Assembly (NCBI GenBank): GCA_016839985.1
Contig: JAEOTG010000127.1
Coordinates: 1-8,871 of the forward strand
Length of the DNA: 8,871 nt
Origin: Candidatus Heimdallarchaeota archaeon
GTDB taxonomy: Archaea > Asgardarchaeota > Heimdallarchaeia > Heimdallarchaeales > Heimdallarchaeaceae
Direction of reading: 5' to 3'
Part shown: one piece after another, positions 6,538-8,871 of the stretch
Layout of the letters: every line of letters begins with the position of its first letter
Numbering within the stretch: the stretch's first letter is position 1
Notes under the pieces: model-generated
What the model was told of the DNA's origin: nothing
Databases searched by the model: none
What the model saw: the letters and a program-made list of their open reading frames with translations, nothing else
Made by a program: the position numbers and the translations under genes

Positions 6538-8352
6538 ATGATGAGACGTGCAACAGGAACAATGGAATCATATGATAGGCAGTATTCAGATATTGTGCTT
6601 ATTCGACGATTCTTTAAATATTTAGGACCTTCTGTATTAATGCTAATACTAATTGTTGTTGGTATTATTTCTTCATCAGTTGTAACTATTTTTCCTCCCA
6701 CTATGGTGCAAAATGCTTTTGATGTTTTGGAAGCAAATGCAGATTGGCTGGCTGTTTTCCCATATGCAATTGGATATGTTCTTCTGTCCTTATTATTGTG
6801 GATACTTCAAGTTGTTCTAGGAATCCTTGTAACTATAGTAACTCAAAAGGTTATCAAACAAATACAAATTGAAACATATATCAGTCTACAAGAACATGAT
6901 CTGATGTTTTTTGATAAGCAATCAACTGGAAAAATAATGAGTAGGATAACTAATGATTCTCAGGAACTTGCAGATATGCTAAACATTGTTGCTCAATTCA
7001 TTTCTAATTTTCTTGTATTAGTAACAGTACTAATATGGATGTTTGTAGTTAATTGGAGATTGACTTTTGTAACTCTGGGGATGGCACCTTTTGTTTTTGT
7101 TATTGCGTTTTTGTTTAGAAGAATAACACGTTTAACAACTGGTGATTGGAGAGCAGCAATAGGTGAAGTTAATGCTTCATTTCAAGAAAGTGTTTCAGGT
7201 ATCTCTGTAGCAAAAGCTTTTGGGAGAGAAGAAAAATCTAAAGAAGAATTTGAAGTGATAAACTTTGACACTTTTAGATATGCAAAAAAAAGAGCATTTG
7301 CTGTAATGGGAGTTTGGCCTCTCATGGACGGTATAAGCGTAATTGGAATGTTTGGTATAACTCTTTATGGGAGTTCATTAATTTTCAATAACTTTGCTAC
7401 ATCTTCAACAATACTTCTATTCTTACTTCTTCTAAACCGGTTCTTATATCCCCTTGTACGAGTTGCTTCTCAATTTTCAACTGTTCAAAGTGGTTTTGCA
7501 GCTATGGAGAGAATATTCAGCATAGTTGATGCAGAAAAAGAAATCATAAATCCTCCAAATCCAGTTGTAAAGAAGTTTAAAGGGCATATAACGTTAGAAA
7601 ATGTTTATCACAAATACGAACCAGAAACTCCAGTATTGCAGGGAATTAATCTTGATATTAAAACTGGTGAATCTATCGCTATTGTTGGTGAGACTGGTGT
7701 AGGAAAAACCACTATTACTTCGCTTTTAATGAGATTTTATGATATTTACAGTGGTTCTATAAAAATCGATGGTGTTGATATTCGTGAATATGATTTACAT
7801 TCTCTTCGATCTCAGATTGGATTAGTTAGTCAGGATGTTTTTCTTTTTAGTGGTTCTGTATTAGATAACATTTGCTATGGTCATCCCACTGCAAGTAAAG
7901 AAGAAGTTCAAAAAGTAATCAATATAGTTGATGCGCAGGAATTCATTGATGCATTACCTAATGGATTAGAAACTGAATTAGGTGAAAGAGGAAAAGGATT
8001 ATCTGCTGGTCAAAGACAAATGATTTCCTTTGCTCGAACTTTATTATCTAATCCTAAAATACTAATTTTAGATGAAGCTACTGCTGCAGTTGATGCTTAT
8101 ACTGAGTGGAAAATCCAAGAAGCTCTAGACAAACTTTTAGCTGATAGAACATCAATAGTAATAGCTCACAGACTTACTACAATTAAGAACTCTGACAGGA
8201 TAATAGTTATGGATAAAGGAAGAATTGTAGAAGAAGGGAATCATGAAAGTTTGATTAGTGAAGAAGGATTATATTCTGAGCTTTATGATACGTATTTTAA
8301 ACACCAATCAGCTGAATGGATATCAGAGATAAGTGAAGTATTTACAGACTAG
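6538..8352 (+). CDS. Heterodimeric ABC exporter, catalytic half (TMD-NBD)
   Basis: This 604-residue half-transporter has six membrane helices (near 30-52, 72-101, 150-172, 174-194, 255-283 and 288-308) and a C-terminal ATPase domain. The motifs are A-loop Y360, Walker A GETGVGKTT (384-392), Q-loop Q432, X-loop-like LGERG (481-485), signature LSAGQ (488-492), Walker B ILILDE with catalytic Glu513, and H-loop H544. This half keeps the catalytic Glu but has Ala for the first Gly of the signature. In the head-to-tail dimer, that signature faces the partner's Asp499 site, so both departures fall in one degenerate site. The partner's LSGGQ completes the active one. It starts one base after the upstream stop, so the two genes form one transcriptional unit. 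It converges with the helicase gene, with 41 bases between the stops. The transported compound is unknown. Confidence 0.93.
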   Translation: MMRRATGTMESYDRQYSDIVLIRRFFKYLGPSVLMLILIVVGIISSSVVTIFPPTMVQNAFDVLEANADWLAVFPYAIGYVLLSLLLWILQVVLGILVTIVTQKVIKQIQIETYISLQEHDLMFFDKQSTGKIMSRITNDSQELADMLNIVAQFISNFLVLVTVLIWMFVVNWRLTFVTLGMAPFVFVIAFLFRRITRLTTGDWRAAIGEVNASFQESVSGISVAKAFGREEKSKEEFEVINFDTFRYAKKRAFAVMGVWPLMDGISVIGMFGITLYGSSLIFNNFATSSTILLFLLLLNRFLYPLVRVASQFSTVQSGFAAMERIFSIVDAEKEIINPPNPVVKKFKGHITLENVYHKYEPETPVLQGINLDIKTGESIAIVGETGVGKTTITSLLMRFYDIYSGSIKIDGVDIREYDLHSLRSQIGLVSQDVFLFSGSVLDNICYGHPTASKEEVQKVINIVDAQEFIDALPNGLETELGERGKGLSAGQRQMISFARTLLSNPKILILDEATAAVDAYTEWKIQEALDKLLADRTSIVIAHRLTTIKNSDRIIVMDKGRIVEEGNHESLISEEGLYSELYDTYFKHQSAEWISEISEVFTD

Positions 8353-8393
8353 AATGTAATTTTGTAGAGAAGTGTAGATATCTATCCCCCAAT

Positions 8394-8822
8394 TTAATCA
8401 CTTGCGTGTAGAGCAAATTGGCTGTTCTTTCTTTTTTCGCTAAAACTTGAGAATTGATTTGATTTGGATTTTTTGTTACTTTGAGTCCTAACATCGAAAT
8501 AAAGCCTCTGTATCGGTTTTTTAGTGAAGTTCTCTATTTTGTGAAGCAGTTTCATCTGGTCACTAACAGCAAGTGAGATTGCTTTTCCTTCATTTTCCAT
8601 TCGTGAAGTTCTTCCAATTCTATGGACATATATTTCTGGCCCTTCCTTTGGTAAATCAAAATTGAAAACGTGTGTTACATGTGGGAGATCTAAACCTCTT
8701 GCTGCAACATTTGTAGCTATCAAACAATCAATTTTTTCTTTTCTGAAATCCTTCAATATAAGTTCTCTTTGGCTTTGTGTTATATCTCCATGTAATGTGT
8801 TGAATCTTAGATTTAGATTTTT
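8394..8822 (-). CDS. DEAD-box RNA helicase, C-terminal part with broken frame
   Basis: Reading right to left, 142 residues of helicase domain 2 are visible up to the stop at 8394-8396. They include NTLHGDITQSQRE (about 8763-8801), motif V ATNVAARGLD (8688-8717) and motif VI HRIGRTSR (8601-8624), where the family's usual GR is SR. They end in a Ser/Lys/Asn-rich tail that could bind RNA. Such proteins unwind or remodel RNA using ATP. The frame meets a stop at 8823-8825, and helicase-like sequence (VRQTKKKLNTLKK, 8818-8856) carries on in another frame across a seven-T run, so the gene is interrupted as read here. The TTG at 8756 falls inside the conserved domain and cannot be the real start. The ATPase domain and the N-terminus lie beyond the window. 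Whether this is a true pseudogene or a base-count error near a sequence end cannot be told from this window. Confidence 0.8.
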   Translation of the reverse strand, partial: KNLNLRFNTLHGDITQSQRELILKDFRKEKIDCLIATNVAARGLDLPHVTHVFNFDLPKEGPEIYVHRIGRTSRMENEGKAISLAVSDQMKLLHKIENFTKKPIQRLYFDVRTQSNKKSKSNQFSSFSEKRKNSQFALHASD

Positions 8823-8871
8823 TTAATGTGTTAAGCTTTTTTTTAGTTTGTCTCACCATATTCTAGAATTA

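Noticed and set aside
5916..6701. Three short minus-strand open frames (5916-6101, 6167-6364, 6504-6701)
   Set aside because: All are antisense to strongly conserved exporter coding sequence, including the ATPase motifs, and show no protein-family features.
8375..8384. Perfect palindrome TAGATATCTA between the convergent genes
   Set aside because: Ten bases of AT-rich inverted sequence arise easily by chance, there is no loop or T tract, and no second copy was noticed.
8754..8756. TTG 8756 as start of a small 120-residue protein
   Set aside because: Clear helicase sequence (HGDITQSQRELIL) continues upstream in the same frame, so the TTG is an internal Leu codon.

Overview
This AT-rich window reads as archaeal chromosomal DNA, and an Asgard archaeon is the best guess. 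The archaeal signs are a BRE/TATA-type promoter at 4718-4732, oligo-T tracts after genes, heavy AGA/AGG arginine use, GTG and TTG starts, and a sequon-dense surface protein anchored by one C-terminal membrane helix. A tandem winged-helix protein ending in a RING-like zinc domain points towards Asgards. The lineage is inferred from style and domain content, not from a marker gene.

Layout from left to right. Bases 1-1401 hold the 3' part of a secreted, membrane-anchored protein with PKD-like folds; its start lies outside the window. A T-rich terminator follows. Bases ~1475-4676 look like one co-oriented operon of three genes. The first is a protein of about 700 residues with about eight winged-helix repeats and a C-terminal zinc ribbon plus RING-like domain. 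The second is a small MazG-like all-alpha protein, and the third is a MacB/LolD-type ABC ATPase with no permease beside it. A short gap (4677-4781) carries a terminator and a promoter. Bases 4782-8352 encode two half-size ABC exporters separated by one base. Converging on them from the minus strand is the C-terminal part of a DEAD-box RNA helicase (8394-8822), whose frame breaks close to the window's right edge.

How the genes work together. The two exporters almost certainly form an asymmetric heterodimer: the first has Asp in place of the catalytic Glu, and the second has an altered signature motif (LSAGQ). Both changes fall in the same composite ATP site. The winged-helix/RING gene is the most unusual item. 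Its zinc spacing resembles the variant RING of eukaryotic NSE1, which also follows winged-helix domains. Its first winged helix is cut by every canonical start, because coding sequence clearly continues about 140 bases upstream of the first GTG. No tRNA, rRNA, CRISPR array, insertion sequence or long repeat was seen.
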